From contig JANQGJ010000071.1 in the NCBI GenBank assembly GCA_028277395.1, positions 124,001 through 188,000 of the forward strand: a stretch of 64,000 nucleotides of DNA, read 5' to 3'. Below are positions 55,753-64,000 of this stretch, piece after piece. Position 1 is the stretch's first letter. The number at the start of each line of letters is the position of its first letter. Source of the DNA: Bacteroidales bacterium (GTDB lineage Bacteria > Bacteroidota > Bacteroidia > Bacteroidales > F082). The notes under the pieces are model-generated. The model was not told where the DNA came from and did no database searches. It saw only the letters and a list, made by a program, of their open reading frames with translations. Both the position numbers and the translations under genes were made by a program.

Positions 55753-55784
55753 TTGCCTTTTTTACCAGCCACATTATAGTTTTG
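55753..55784 (+). promoter_or_regulatory. Candidate promoter of the small membrane protein gene
   Basis: TTG (55753-55755), a 21-bp spacer and TAGTTTTG (55777-55784), about 70 bp before the ATG at 55857. Confidence 0.45.
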
Positions 55785-55856
55785 TATCCTTCATATTTCT
55801 TTTAAAAATCAGAAATATAATCTGTGGTAATATTCCGGTTATTTCAAATAGAGCTT

Positions 55857-56030
55857 ATGGTAGATGTATTATCCGGTATCTATAAATCAGGCCTGGAGTT
55901 AATTAATAACGGTGAAGGAAATGGTTTTATATTTATGGTATCATTAATGATACTCTTAAATATTATTATGTTTCTCGGTGCATGGAAAGTCTACAGAATG
56001 TACAAAGAAGGTGATGTATTCCTTGATTAA
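55857..56030 (+). CDS. Small hypothetical single-pass membrane protein
   Basis: 57 residues from the ATG at 55857 (MVDVLSGIYKSGLELI). A soluble N-terminal third with GEGNG precedes one membrane helix (FIFMVSLMILLNIIMFLGAW) and a charged tail (KVYRMYKEGDVFLD). I do not recognise a family. A consensus-like promoter upstream and normal topology favour a real gene; its shortness and lack of a recognised homologue argue for caution. It lies between the LytTR regulator and the giant secreted protein. Confidence 0.5.
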   Translation: MVDVLSGIYKSGLELINNGEGNGFIFMVSLMILLNIIMFLGAWKVYRMYKEGDVFLD

Positions 56031-56249
56031 TAAGCCATTTCAATCCTTTAGCATTAAGATATTGTGTGTTATTACAACCTTACTAAATAGTAACCTGAAA
56101 ATTAGATCGTAACATTTTTGTGCAGTTTATAACATTTTCCAAAATCAGCTATTTGATGAACTTACTTTTGCTGGTACTGTAATATGATAAAGCAATAAAT
56201 AAATTATAAACCACTACTTCTGCTTAATGCAGGACAAAAAAAAATCAAA

Positions 56250-59200
56250 ATGAAAAAACAATTACTATTTCTTACGACGGTATCCATAATTTTATTGAAT
56301 TATGGGTTTAATGGAATGTTGTATTCCCAGACACCTACAAATGTTTCGGTAACAACAGCAACAGTTATTAACTCTTTTCCATATACTGAAACGAATGTTA
56401 ATACCAACGGTGGTGGAACTGCTACTGGAATGAACGGATCTTGTAACACACTACCATGTTGTTCCACACTTGTTTACAGGGTTGAAGTTCCAACTTATGG
56501 CTCCCTGAGAGTTGAAAGTAATAACTTCGTACCACTAGCCGGATCAGCCATAGCTTATACCCCTGATATTGATAACCCTCAGACCTGGTCTGATTTAACT
56601 TATTTTCCATCTTGGGGTAATTTTTGTGGATTCAGAGATACCATGGAAATTGGAATTGACTATAACTGGACTTCACATATATGGGATCCTAATCCTGATA
56701 TATCAGATTCTAATCGTGTAATCCCTCCAGGGGTATATTATATACTCTTATTTAACCACAATCAACAGGCTTCTCTGGGAGCAGTTTCCGATTTTACTTT
56801 TGAATTTGCCCCTTACTGTCCTGATGGCTATAGTTGCTCCTTTGAGAACGTTACACTTTGTGAGGGAGGCGGTTATCTAAGCCCGTCAGGTAATTTATAT
56901 ACTACATCCGGAAATTATCAGGATACACTTTTCGGAGCAGCTAATGGTGGACTTGATAGCCTTATTTTTACAAATCTAAGCATAAATCATACAGCATACG
57001 ATCAGGATGTTATTACTGATGAAACTCTTTGTGCTGCTACAGATACACTACGTCAACCTGCTCAAACGGAGCGTGTTTCTTTTATCGATCTAGACAGAAG
57101 CAGTAGTAATTGGGTTCAATGTAACAGCGCTATTCCATCATTGATAAATACAAACAGGTCTGTTTTTGGCTGGATGAAGAAATCAACAACTGTTTCAGGT
57201 TCAAGCCAGATATTGGTTGGTATGAATACCTCAGGAACAAGCACGATATGTAATCTGCTGATTGGAACTAATGAAAAAGTAGGCATATATGATGGATCAA
57301 ATTATCATTATACCAGTTCAGTTGTAACAGACGGACAATGGCATTTCGTTGGTTATACTTACGATGAATCTACCAACTTAACTAAAATGTATGTTGACGG
57401 AGTTATGGAAAGTAGTTATACGAATGGACAAAGCATAAGTTCAACTACCGACAGATTGTCTCTGGGGCAGGAATTTGACGGTTCAACTGTAAGCAATATA
57501 CTCGATGGAATATTAACCGAAGTTTCCATATGGAATGAGTTACTTGATTCGGCTGAAATTGCTCAAATTATGAATAGCGCAATTGAAAGTTCACATCCTA
57601 AATATGCTAATCTTCAGGCATACTACCCAATGATGACGACCTGTGGTGCAGACGACCAGGTTGTTGTTGATTTTAGTGGCAACAATAATAGTGGCTTTGC
57701 TTCCCATTCCGGTATTCAACAATCGGATACTATGGAGATAATACCTGGATTTAATGCTGCTCCGCATTATTCTAAAAACTGGATTGTAGGAGGTACATCT
57801 GTTTCAACCGATGACACATTGGAGTTAACGACTTATACTGCCGGTAATTATAAACTGGAATTAACAAGAGATTATTACAAAATAACAGATGACTGGACAG
57901 TAACCATAGGCTGTGCTGGTAGTCCAAGTGATATTGTAATTACCGAAATTAGTTATAATCCACCGGAATCAGGTAGTGATAGTACAGAGTTTATAGAGTT
58001 GTATAACGCCGGACCCGGAGTTGTTGACCTTGAGGGATTCCATTTCACCAGCGGCATGGTTTATACATTTCCTCCTTCAGTTTCTTTAAACAGTGGAGAA
58101 TATCTGGTAATTGGAGTGGATTCAGTTGCTTTAAAAAACACATATAATTATACAACAGCACGTCAGTGGACAACAGGTGGTTTGTCGAATGGTGGTGAAC
58201 CAATTTCTTTAAAAGATAACCTGGGTAATATGGTCGATTCACTAAGATATGATGATGTTTTTCCCTGGCCGACAGCAGCAGATGGTGCAGGTCCTTCGAT
58301 GGTTCTGTGTGATCCGACAAGTGATAATAAAGACGGAGCAAACTGGATAGCTTCCGGAACAGACATATCTGTGACAGTAAATGGAAAGAAGATATATGGG
58401 AGTCCGGGTAGTGCTGATAATGGTTGTAGCGGATGTGTTAATACTTCTTCAACCATTAGTCCTGTAGCATGTAACTCTTACGTTTCTCCAAGTACAAATT
58501 ATACCTGGACAACATCAGGAACCTATATGGATACAATTCCAAATAATGCCGGTTGTGATAGTGTAATTACTGTAAATCTTACCATTAATAATTCCAGTAC
58601 AGGTATTGATACTCAAATTGCCTGTGATTCCTATACTTGGATTGATGGCAATACCTATACAACAAGTAATAATACAGCAACGCATACACTTACCAATGCT
58701 GTTGGATGTGACTCAGTTGTTACCCTTAATCTTACTATAAACTCGTTGCCGGTTATTACTCAACAACCACAAAACACAGCAGTGGATGTTGGTAATGATG
58801 CAACATTTACTGTTCAGACAAGTGGTGGAAGCTATGATCTGCAATGGGGTTTGCTTGATGTTACTTTTAGCAATAAAACAACAACAGATGGCCTTGGGGC
58901 TAATATTTGCAGAGGCATAACTCTTGATAATGGGATCATTTATGCTGGTACTGATGGAGGACTTTCCATATCATCTGATGGTGGCATATCTTTTTCAAAT
59001 AAAACAACGGCTGATGGTCTTGGACATAACCAATGTTATGATGTTGAAGTATCAGCAAGTAATACTATATGGATAGCAACGCATGGTGGTGTATCTTATT
59101 CTACTGATGGTGGCAACAGTTTCATAAATAAAACCACTGCAGATGGATTACCATCTAATTATGGCAGGGATATACATATTGATGGCAACAATATTTATCT

Positions 59201-62200
59201 TGCCTATTTCGGTGGATTTTCTTACTCAAACGATGGTGGTACAACATTTATTAACAGATCAACTTCTGATGGTATGGGGTCGAACTTATGTAATGGTGTT
59301 TTCGCAGAAGGTAATAATGTTTATGTTGCAACCTTAAACGGACTTTCAATCTCCAACGATGGGGGAGTAACTTTCACCTATAAAACAACTGCTGATGGAT
59401 TGATTCATGACCAATGTTATGGAGTATATGCCTCAGGAGGAACAATTTATATTGCTACAAGAGCAGGATTGTCAATTACAAGTGATGGTGGTAATACCTT
59501 TGTAAACAAAACTTCTGCCGATGGTTTAGGTAGCAGCATGTGCCTTGGAGGTATTTATTTTACAAATGGAAAGCTTTATGTATCAACAAACGGAGGTATT
59601 TCGATTTCGGAAGATGGAGGGAATAGTTTCATCAATTATAATACCTCAAATGGATTAGGTCATAACGCATGTAGAAATGTTGATGTTGTTGATGATATTA
59701 TATATGTTGGAAATTTTGGAGGTCTGTCAATATCTTCTGATTTTACAGAATTAAGCGGAGAAACAAATGCTACCCTGATTTTACCTTCGGTTACGCTATC
59801 TATGGATGGTAATGAGTATGCAGTTCGTATAACAAACAGTACCACCGGTTGTGAAATACGATCAGATAGTGCCGTACTAACTGTTAGTCCATGTTCTCCT
59901 ACTTCGGGTACTGATACACAAACAGCCTGCGATTCCTATGTGTGGATTGATGGTAATACTTATTCTGCCAGCAATAATACAGCTACTCATACATTAACAA
60001 ACGCAGCAGGCTGTGACTCAATTGTTACATTGAATCTTACTATTAATAATTCCAATACTGGAATTGACACACAGGTTGCATGTGATTCTTTTACATGGAT
60101 TGATGGGATTACATATACCTCAAGTAACAACACAGCAACACATACATTAACAAATGTTGCAGGCTGTGACTCAATTGTTACATTGAATCTAACAGTCAAT
60201 AACTCCAATACGGGAATTGACACCCAGATTGCATGTGATTCTTACACATGGATAGATGGTATAACTTATACAGCCAGTAATAATTCAGCAACACATACCT
60301 TAACAAATGCAGCAGGTTGTGATTCAATAGTTACTTTAAATTTAACGATTAATAACTCATCAGCTGGGATTGATACCCAGGTTGCCTGTGATTCTTATAC
60401 CTGGATTGATGGTAACACTTATACCACAAGTAACAATACAGCAACTTATACTCTTGTTAATTCTGTTGGTTGTGATAGTATAGTAACTCTTAACCTTACA
60501 ATTAACAATAGTGTTACTTACAATGCACCGGGCATAGCAGCATGTGATAGTGCTCAGATAAACGGAAACTGGTATAATACATCACAAACAGTAACTGACA
60601 TATTTACCGGAGGTGCTTCAACAGGTTGTGACAGTACAGTGTATACTGTTTTAACGATACAAAATTCGCCTGTAGCAAATGCAGGTGTTGATGATATAAT
60701 ATGTGAGGATAATACTTATGTACTTTCAGGAAGCGCTTCAAATGAATTATCTATTCTTTGGACAACAAGCGGTGATGGTGTTTTTGATGATGCATCAAAA
60801 TTAAATGCAATTTATACACCTGGTGTTGGTGATATTGGTAGTGGTTCACTGGATCTAACACTCACCGCTTATTCAATTTCTCCATGTGCTACAGATGCTG
60901 TTGATAATATGACCCTTACAATTCAGCAATTGCCTGTTGCAAATGCCGGAAGTGATGATGTAATCTGTGAGAATGATACTTATACGTTATCAGGAATTGC
61001 TTCTGATCAGCAAAACGTAATCTGGACAACAGCCGGTGATGGAACATTTGATGATGCAACCAGTTTGGGGGCAATCTACACACCGGGTGCAAATGATATT
61101 AGTGCAGGAACAGTCGACTTAACCCTTACTTCATATTCAATTGCACCATGTATTAACGACTCAGTAGATACAATGACCCTGACTATACAGCCACTGCCAA
61201 CTGCATCTGCAGGTACTGATGCTGTTGTTTGTGAAACCGGTAGTTACAGTCTTACAGGTATAGCTTCTGATTATCAAAGTGTTCATTGGACAACATCTGG
61301 TGATGGATCATTTGATGATGCTACACTTCTTACACCGGTTTATACACCGGGAGCTAATGATATTGTTAATGGTACAGTTGATCTAACACTCACCGCTTAT
61401 TCAATTTCCCCATGTACTGTAGATGCAAGCGATAACATGACCTTAACCATTCAGTATAATCCGATTGCCAATGCCGGAGCAGACGCTACAATTTGTGAGA
61501 CTGATACTTACACTCTTTCAGGAACCTCTTCAAATGAAGAGTCAGTAATATGGACTTCAGCAGGTGACGGTACGTTTGATGATGCAACCAGCCTTGGAGC
61601 TATTTATACACCAGGAGCAAATGATATACTTGCCGGTTCTGTACAGCTAACTCTCACATCAATTGCAATGGCTCCGTGTGCTGATAATGATACTGATGAA
61701 ATGATTATAACAATACAATACCTCCCCGAAGCTGATGCCGGAGCTGATGATGTAGTTTGTGAGTCAGGGACATATCAGTTGTCGGGTGTTGCTACCTATC
61801 AGCAAAATGTTCTGTGGACTACATCGGGTGACGGAACATTTGATGATGCATCGCTGCTTACAGCAATTTATACACCTGGCAGCAATGATATTTTAACCGG
61901 AACAGTAGATCTGACACTGACAGCATATGCAACATTACCATGTACTGTTGATGCTTCGGATAATATTACACTTTCGGTACAACTTCTCCCTGAAGCAGAT
62001 GCCGGTATTGATGCAGTTATTTGTGAAACCGATACATACAACCTGGCTGGTATTGCTTCAAATTATGAGTCTGTATTGTGGACTACTTCGGGAGATGGTA
62101 CATTCAGCGATGCTACTTCTTTAACTGCTGTTTATACTCCTGGGACTAATGATATTGACAATGGTTATGCAGATTTAACCTTAACATCTGTTGCAATTGC

Positions 62201-63605
62201 ACCATGTACTGATAATTCATCTGATGATATGCAGATTGTAATTCAGCTGCTGCCTGTAGCAGATGCCGGAACTGATGCTACCATTTGTGAAGTTGATACA
62301 TATACATTGTCAGGTACTGCAACAGACGAAGAGAGTTTATTATGGACAACCAGTGGTGATGGTAGTTTTGATGATCCAACAATTCCCGGGGCTACATACG
62401 CACCGGGAGTTAATGACCTCGCAAACGGATCAGTAAATTTAACACTTACGGCATATGCTATTTCACCATGTGTTGCTGAATCCAGCGATGTAATGTTACT
62501 GTTAATTCAGGATCAGGCAACTTCAAATGCAGGACCTGATGGTGAAGTTTGTGAAGGTGAATCATATACATTATCCGGTACTGCCACAAACCAGACACAC
62601 GTCTATTGGGCAACTTCAGGAGATGGTGTTTATGATGATCCTTTCCTCCTAAATGCCAGCTATACCCCAGGTGTACAGGATGTTGAAAACGGTGACGTAA
62701 CACTTACAATGTTTGCTTATTCAATTCAACCATGTTACTATGAAGAAGGTGATGAGATGTTGCTCACTATTTTAAATATTGCTTCAGCCAATGCCGGTTC
62801 AGATGCTACTATATGTGAAAACAATACACATACTCTTGACGGACAGGTTAGAAATAATAACGGACAACTATGGACAACAGCCGGTGACGGTACATTTGAT
62901 GATGCCACATTACCTGGTGCAACGTATACACCGGGAACAACTGATATTGCCAATGGTGAGGTTGAACTGACACTTACTGCATTTAGTAACCCTGATTGCG
63001 GAGGTGATGCAACCGATATCCTTGTATTGACAATAGAAAAAATGCCGGAACAGCCTCAGTTACCTGACGGACCAACTGCTATTGATCTTGATTTAACAAC
63101 TTCAACTGAATATACAATTAATTCGGTTGAGAATGCTGATTATTATCATTGGGAATTATCACCTATTGAAGCAGGAACGATTGAAGGAACAGATACAATA
63201 GGAACAGCATACTGGAATTCTGATTATACAGGGTTAATAGCTCAGATATTCGTTATGGTTGAAAATGATTATTGTGATCCGGTTTATTCAGAAACACTTG
63301 AAATTGGAATTAGTCCGGTTAGTATTCTTAATGCTGAAGGTCAGGAAATGGAGATTATTATTTCACCAAATCCATCAGGTGGACGATTTAATGTAAGAGT
63401 AACAGGAGCTACAGATGATATTGATCTGGTTATTATTAACTCAACAGGACAAAGGATTAAAGAATTGAAGCTGCTGAATACATTGGGAAGTTATACTGCT
63501 GATGTAGATATTAGTACAAATCCTGCAGGTAATTACTACCTTAAGTTTATAACGAACAAGGGGGTTATAACCAGGAAAGTGAGTATTAATAAGCTATTCA
63601 GATAA
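56250..63605 (+). CDS. Giant secreted repeat protein with LamG-like, lamin-tail, propeller, Ig-like domains and T9SS sorting signal
   Basis: 2451 residues. Signal peptide to about residue 26 (FNGMLYSQ). Regions in order: a Cys-containing N-terminal domain; LamG/concanavalin-like fold (about 280-440, MKKSTTVSGSSQILVG to LDGILTEVSIWNE); lamin-tail domain (about 560-725, DIVITEISYNPPES); one 51-residue WIDG repeat; an Ig-like domain (833-1216) into which a seven-copy propeller (871-1165) is inserted; four tandem WIDG repeats; nine tandem 88-residue repeats (1475-2266); and a C-terminal type A sorting domain beginning IIISPNPSGGRFNV. It is presumably exported by the type IX system and displayed on the surface as a long adhesin-like stalk. 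A terminator follows 20 bp after the stop. Confidence 0.93.
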   Translation: MKKQLLFLTTVSIILLNYGFNGMLYSQTPTNVSVTTATVINSFPYTETNVNTNGGGTATGMNGSCNTLPCCSTLVYRVEVPTYGSLRVESNNFVPLAGSAIAYTPDIDNPQTWSDLTYFPSWGNFCGFRDTMEIGIDYNWTSHIWDPNPDISDSNRVIPPGVYYILLFNHNQQASLGAVSDFTFEFAPYCPDGYSCSFENVTLCEGGGYLSPSGNLYTTSGNYQDTLFGAANGGLDSLIFTNLSINHTAYDQDVITDETLCAATDTLRQPAQTERVSFIDLDRSSSNWVQCNSAIPSLINTNRSVFGWMKKSTTVSGSSQILVGMNTSGTSTICNLLIGTNEKVGIYDGSNYHYTSSVVTDGQWHFVGYTYDESTNLTKMYVDGVMESSYTNGQSISSTTDRLSLGQEFDGSTVSNILDGILTEVSIWNELLDSAEIAQIMNSAIESSHPKYANLQAYYPMMTTCGADDQVVVDFSGNNNSGFASHSGIQQSDTMEIIPGFNAAPHYSKNWIVGGTSVSTDDTLELTTYTAGNYKLELTRDYYKITDDWTVTIGCAGSPSDIVITEISYNPPESGSDSTEFIELYNAGPGVVDLEGFHFTSGMVYTFPPSVSLNSGEYLVIGVDSVALKNTYNYTTARQWTTGGLSNGGEPISLKDNLGNMVDSLRYDDVFPWPTAADGAGPSMVLCDPTSDNKDGANWIASGTDISVTVNGKKIYGSPGSADNGCSGCVNTSSTISPVACNSYVSPSTNYTWTTSGTYMDTIPNNAGCDSVITVNLTINNSSTGIDTQIACDSYTWIDGNTYTTSNNTATHTLTNAVGCDSVVTLNLTINSLPVITQQPQNTAVDVGNDATFTVQTSGGSYDLQWGLLDVTFSNKTTTDGLGANICRGITLDNGIIYAGTDGGLSISSDGGISFSNKTTADGLGHNQCYDVEVSASNTIWIATHGGVSYSTDGGNSFINKTTADGLPSNYGRDIHIDGNNIYLAYFGGFSYSNDGGTTFINRSTSDGMGSNLCNGVFAEGNNVYVATLNGLSISNDGGVTFTYKTTADGLIHDQCYGVYASGGTIYIATRAGLSITSDGGNTFVNKTSADGLGSSMCLGGIYFTNGKLYVSTNGGISISEDGGNSFINYNTSNGLGHNACRNVDVVDDIIYVGNFGGLSISSDFTELSGETNATLILPSVTLSMDGNEYAVRITNSTTGCEIRSDSAVLTVSPCSPTSGTDTQTACDSYVWIDGNTYSASNNTATHTLTNAAGCDSIVTLNLTINNSNTGIDTQVACDSFTWIDGITYTSSNNTATHTLTNVAGCDSIVTLNLTVNNSNTGIDTQIACDSYTWIDGITYTASNNSATHTLTNAAGCDSIVTLNLTINNSSAGIDTQVACDSYTWIDGNTYTTSNNTATYTLVNSVGCDSIVTLNLTINNSVTYNAPGIAACDSAQINGNWYNTSQTVTDIFTGGASTGCDSTVYTVLTIQNSPVANAGVDDIICEDNTYVLSGSASNELSILWTTSGDGVFDDASKLNAIYTPGVGDIGSGSLDLTLTAYSISPCATDAVDNMTLTIQQLPVANAGSDDVICENDTYTLSGIASDQQNVIWTTAGDGTFDDATSLGAIYTPGANDISAGTVDLTLTSYSIAPCINDSVDTMTLTIQPLPTASAGTDAVVCETGSYSLTGIASDYQSVHWTTSGDGSFDDATLLTPVYTPGANDIVNGTVDLTLTAYSISPCTVDASDNMTLTIQYNPIANAGADATICETDTYTLSGTSSNEESVIWTSAGDGTFDDATSLGAIYTPGANDILAGSVQLTLTSIAMAPCADNDTDEMIITIQYLPEADAGADDVVCESGTYQLSGVATYQQNVLWTTSGDGTFDDASLLTAIYTPGSNDILTGTVDLTLTAYATLPCTVDASDNITLSVQLLPEADAGIDAVICETDTYNLAGIASNYESVLWTTSGDGTFSDATSLTAVYTPGTNDIDNGYADLTLTSVAIAPCTDNSSDDMQIVIQLLPVADAGTDATICEVDTYTLSGTATDEESLLWTTSGDGSFDDPTIPGATYAPGVNDLANGSVNLTLTAYAISPCVAESSDVMLLLIQDQATSNAGPDGEVCEGESYTLSGTATNQTHVYWATSGDGVYDDPFLLNASYTPGVQDVENGDVTLTMFAYSIQPCYYEEGDEMLLTILNIASANAGSDATICENNTHTLDGQVRNNNGQLWTTAGDGTFDDATLPGATYTPGTTDIANGEVELTLTAFSNPDCGGDATDILVLTIEKMPEQPQLPDGPTAIDLDLTTSTEYTINSVENADYYHWELSPIEAGTIEGTDTIGTAYWNSDYTGLIAQIFVMVENDYCDPVYSETLEIGISPVSILNAEGQEMEIIISPNPSGGRFNVRVTGATDDIDLVIINSTGQRIKELKLLNTLGSYTADVDISTNPAGNYYLKFITNKGVITRKVSINKLFR
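58860..59746 (+). repeat. Seven tandem propeller-blade repeats within the giant protein gene
   Basis: Seven copies of about 42 residues each, with the consensus FxNKTTADGLGxN near the start and GGLSISxDGG near the end. Seven blades make a closed seven-bladed beta-propeller likely. Confidence 0.8.
59907..60518 (+). repeat. Four tandem 153-bp (51-residue) WIDG repeats
   Basis: Copies begin at 59907, 60060, 60213 and 60366 (exact 153-bp period) and share GIDTQVACDSYTWIDG and AGCDSIVTLNLTINN. A fifth copy lies apart, at about 58600-58745, before the propeller. Confidence 0.9.
60672..63047 (+). repeat. Nine tandem repeats of about 264 bp (88 residues)
   Basis: Each repeat runs from xANAGxD..ICE through WTTSGDGTFDDA and YTPGxNDI to a DLTLTAYSxxPC ending. 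Two conserved Cys per repeat (positions about 11 and 72) could form a disulfide. Period is constant at 88 residues apart from single-residue variation in the last copies. Copies are diverged rather than identical. Confidence 0.9.
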
Positions 63606-63625
63606 ACGAAAAATAACAAGGTATG

Positions 63626-63660
63626 AGGGTTGTCAACTTAGGTTGGCAGCCCTTTTATTT
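63626..63660 (+). terminator. Rho-independent terminator of the giant secreted protein gene
   Basis: A 12-bp stem (63626-63637 with 63642-63653, two G-U pairs, TTAG loop) is followed by a T-rich run. Confidence 0.85.
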
Positions 63661-63906
63661 TTGTAGAGAATTAAAAAAGGTCATTATATTGTTGCTGAGT
63701 AAAAAAATTGACAGGAGTAAGACTAATATGTAATTATTAACAATTAAGAGGAGGTTAAACCCTATATTATATTATGCTGTAATCTTTAATAGAGAATTAT
63801 CTGTCAACCAGTATCCGTGAAACGGGCTATTATAAACTCAAATATTTAACAGCCGATAACGCATATTTCTATACTTATTCATGGAAACATAGTAGGGTAA
63901 AGGCAG

Positions 63907-63944
63907 GCAAAATAAAAACGCCCCTTACCGGAATAAGAAGCGTT
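63907..63944 (-). terminator. Rho-independent terminator of a minus-strand gene entering from the right
   Basis: In minus-strand RNA a 12-bp stem (63944-63933 with 63928-63917, four G-U pairs, 4-nt loop) is followed by a U-rich run. Confidence 0.7.
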
Positions 63945-63945
63945 A

Positions 63946-63999
63946 TTATTCATTAATTAATTGGTTGTTCTGTTTCTTATACTTTATCTGATGCTTCCA
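63946..63999 (-). CDS. Possible 3' end of a minus-strand gene cut by the window edge
   Basis: One minus-strand frame is open from the edge to a TAA at 63946-63948, 1 bp from the terminator hairpin, and would encode a basic C-terminus of 17 residues (WKHQIKYKKQ...). A second frame ends at 63977 with LEASDKV, also a plausible distance from the hairpin. The terminator argues that one of them is real; which one cannot be settled here. Confidence 0.3.
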   Translation of the reverse strand, partial: WKHQIKYKKQNNQLINE

Positions 64000-64000
64000 A

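Larger units (their letters stand above)
63606..63945. other. Intergenic region near the right edge
   Basis: About 340 bp between the giant gene and the right-edge terminator region. Apart from the two terminator hairpins I see nothing coding or structured in it. Confidence 0.4.

Noticed and set aside
56163-56170. TACTTTTG as the promoter of the giant secreted protein gene
   Set aside because: The -7 match is good, but there is no -33 element at usual spacing.
59907-63047. Regular repeats that might suggest a CRISPR array or satellite DNA
   Set aside because: The periods (153 and 264 bp) are in frame within one open reading frame and the copies are protein repeats with diverged DNA; there are no short identical repeats with unique spacers.

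Overview
The window is about 64 kb of AT-rich bacterial chromosome from a member of the Bacteroidota. The evidence is the promoter style (TTG - about 20 bp - TAnnTTTG before several genes), type IX secretion sorting domains on two large secreted proteins, the fused CcoN/CcoO cbb3 oxidase, an N-terminally extended NusB, DUF4920, DUF4492, DUF5916 and head-GIN adhesin families, and a TPR-HisKA_2 kinase pair. I cannot assign order or genus. No rRNA, tRNA or CRISPR array was recognised.

Layout. 1-9.4 kb: glycine cleavage P-protein (5' end cut off by the window edge) converging on a DUF368 lipid-carrier transporter/shikimate dehydrogenase pair, two small overlapping membrane ORFs, a lipoprotein beta-mannosidase (GH2) and an outer-membrane porin-like barrel. 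9.4-14.5 kb: a cold-shock protein, an ECF sigma factor/putative anti-sigma/two beta-solenoid surface protein operon, a SpoIIAA-like protein and an HD hydrolase. 14.6-23.9 kb: a DUF5916 outer-membrane protein, dihydrolipoyl dehydrogenase, an Old Yellow Enzyme, RsmE and a secreted PKD/T9SS protein.

24-43 kb is almost entirely on the minus strand and is a respiratory block encoding three terminal oxidases: cytochrome bd (DUF4492-CydA-CydB plus an easily missed 35-residue CydX-like protein), an A2-type caa3 cytochrome c oxidase with its Sco and heme-O-synthase factors, and a cbb3 oxidase with its CcoS, CcoG, CcoH, CcoI and a DsbD_2/SafE-like assembly protein. A soluble cytochrome c, a DUF4920 lipoprotein and a DUF3365 heme-binding lipoprotein lie among them. 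Likely promoters precede ccoS and the DUF3365-ccoI pair, and terminators follow ccoP and the small cytochrome c, so the block is several transcription units.

43-48.5 kb: SlyD-type isomerase, aconitase, NusB, a single-domain response regulator and an MBL-fold hydrolase. 48.5-50.2 kb: an apparently intact IS1634-family insertion sequence flanked by a 39-bp direct repeat. 50.3-55.6 kb: two paralogous TPR/HisKA_2 histidine kinases and a LytTR response regulator. 55.8-63.6 kb: a small membrane protein and a 2451-residue secreted protein with a LamG-like region, a lamin-tail domain, a seven-copy propeller nested inside an Ig-like domain, two families of tandem repeats and a T9SS sorting domain. The right edge has a terminator that suggests another minus-strand gene ends there.

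No wholly new multi-gene system could be demonstrated. The most informative unusual points are the CydX-like microprotein, the long target duplication of the IS at the kinase promoter, the propeller nested in an Ig domain, and the DUF3365-CcoI pairing.
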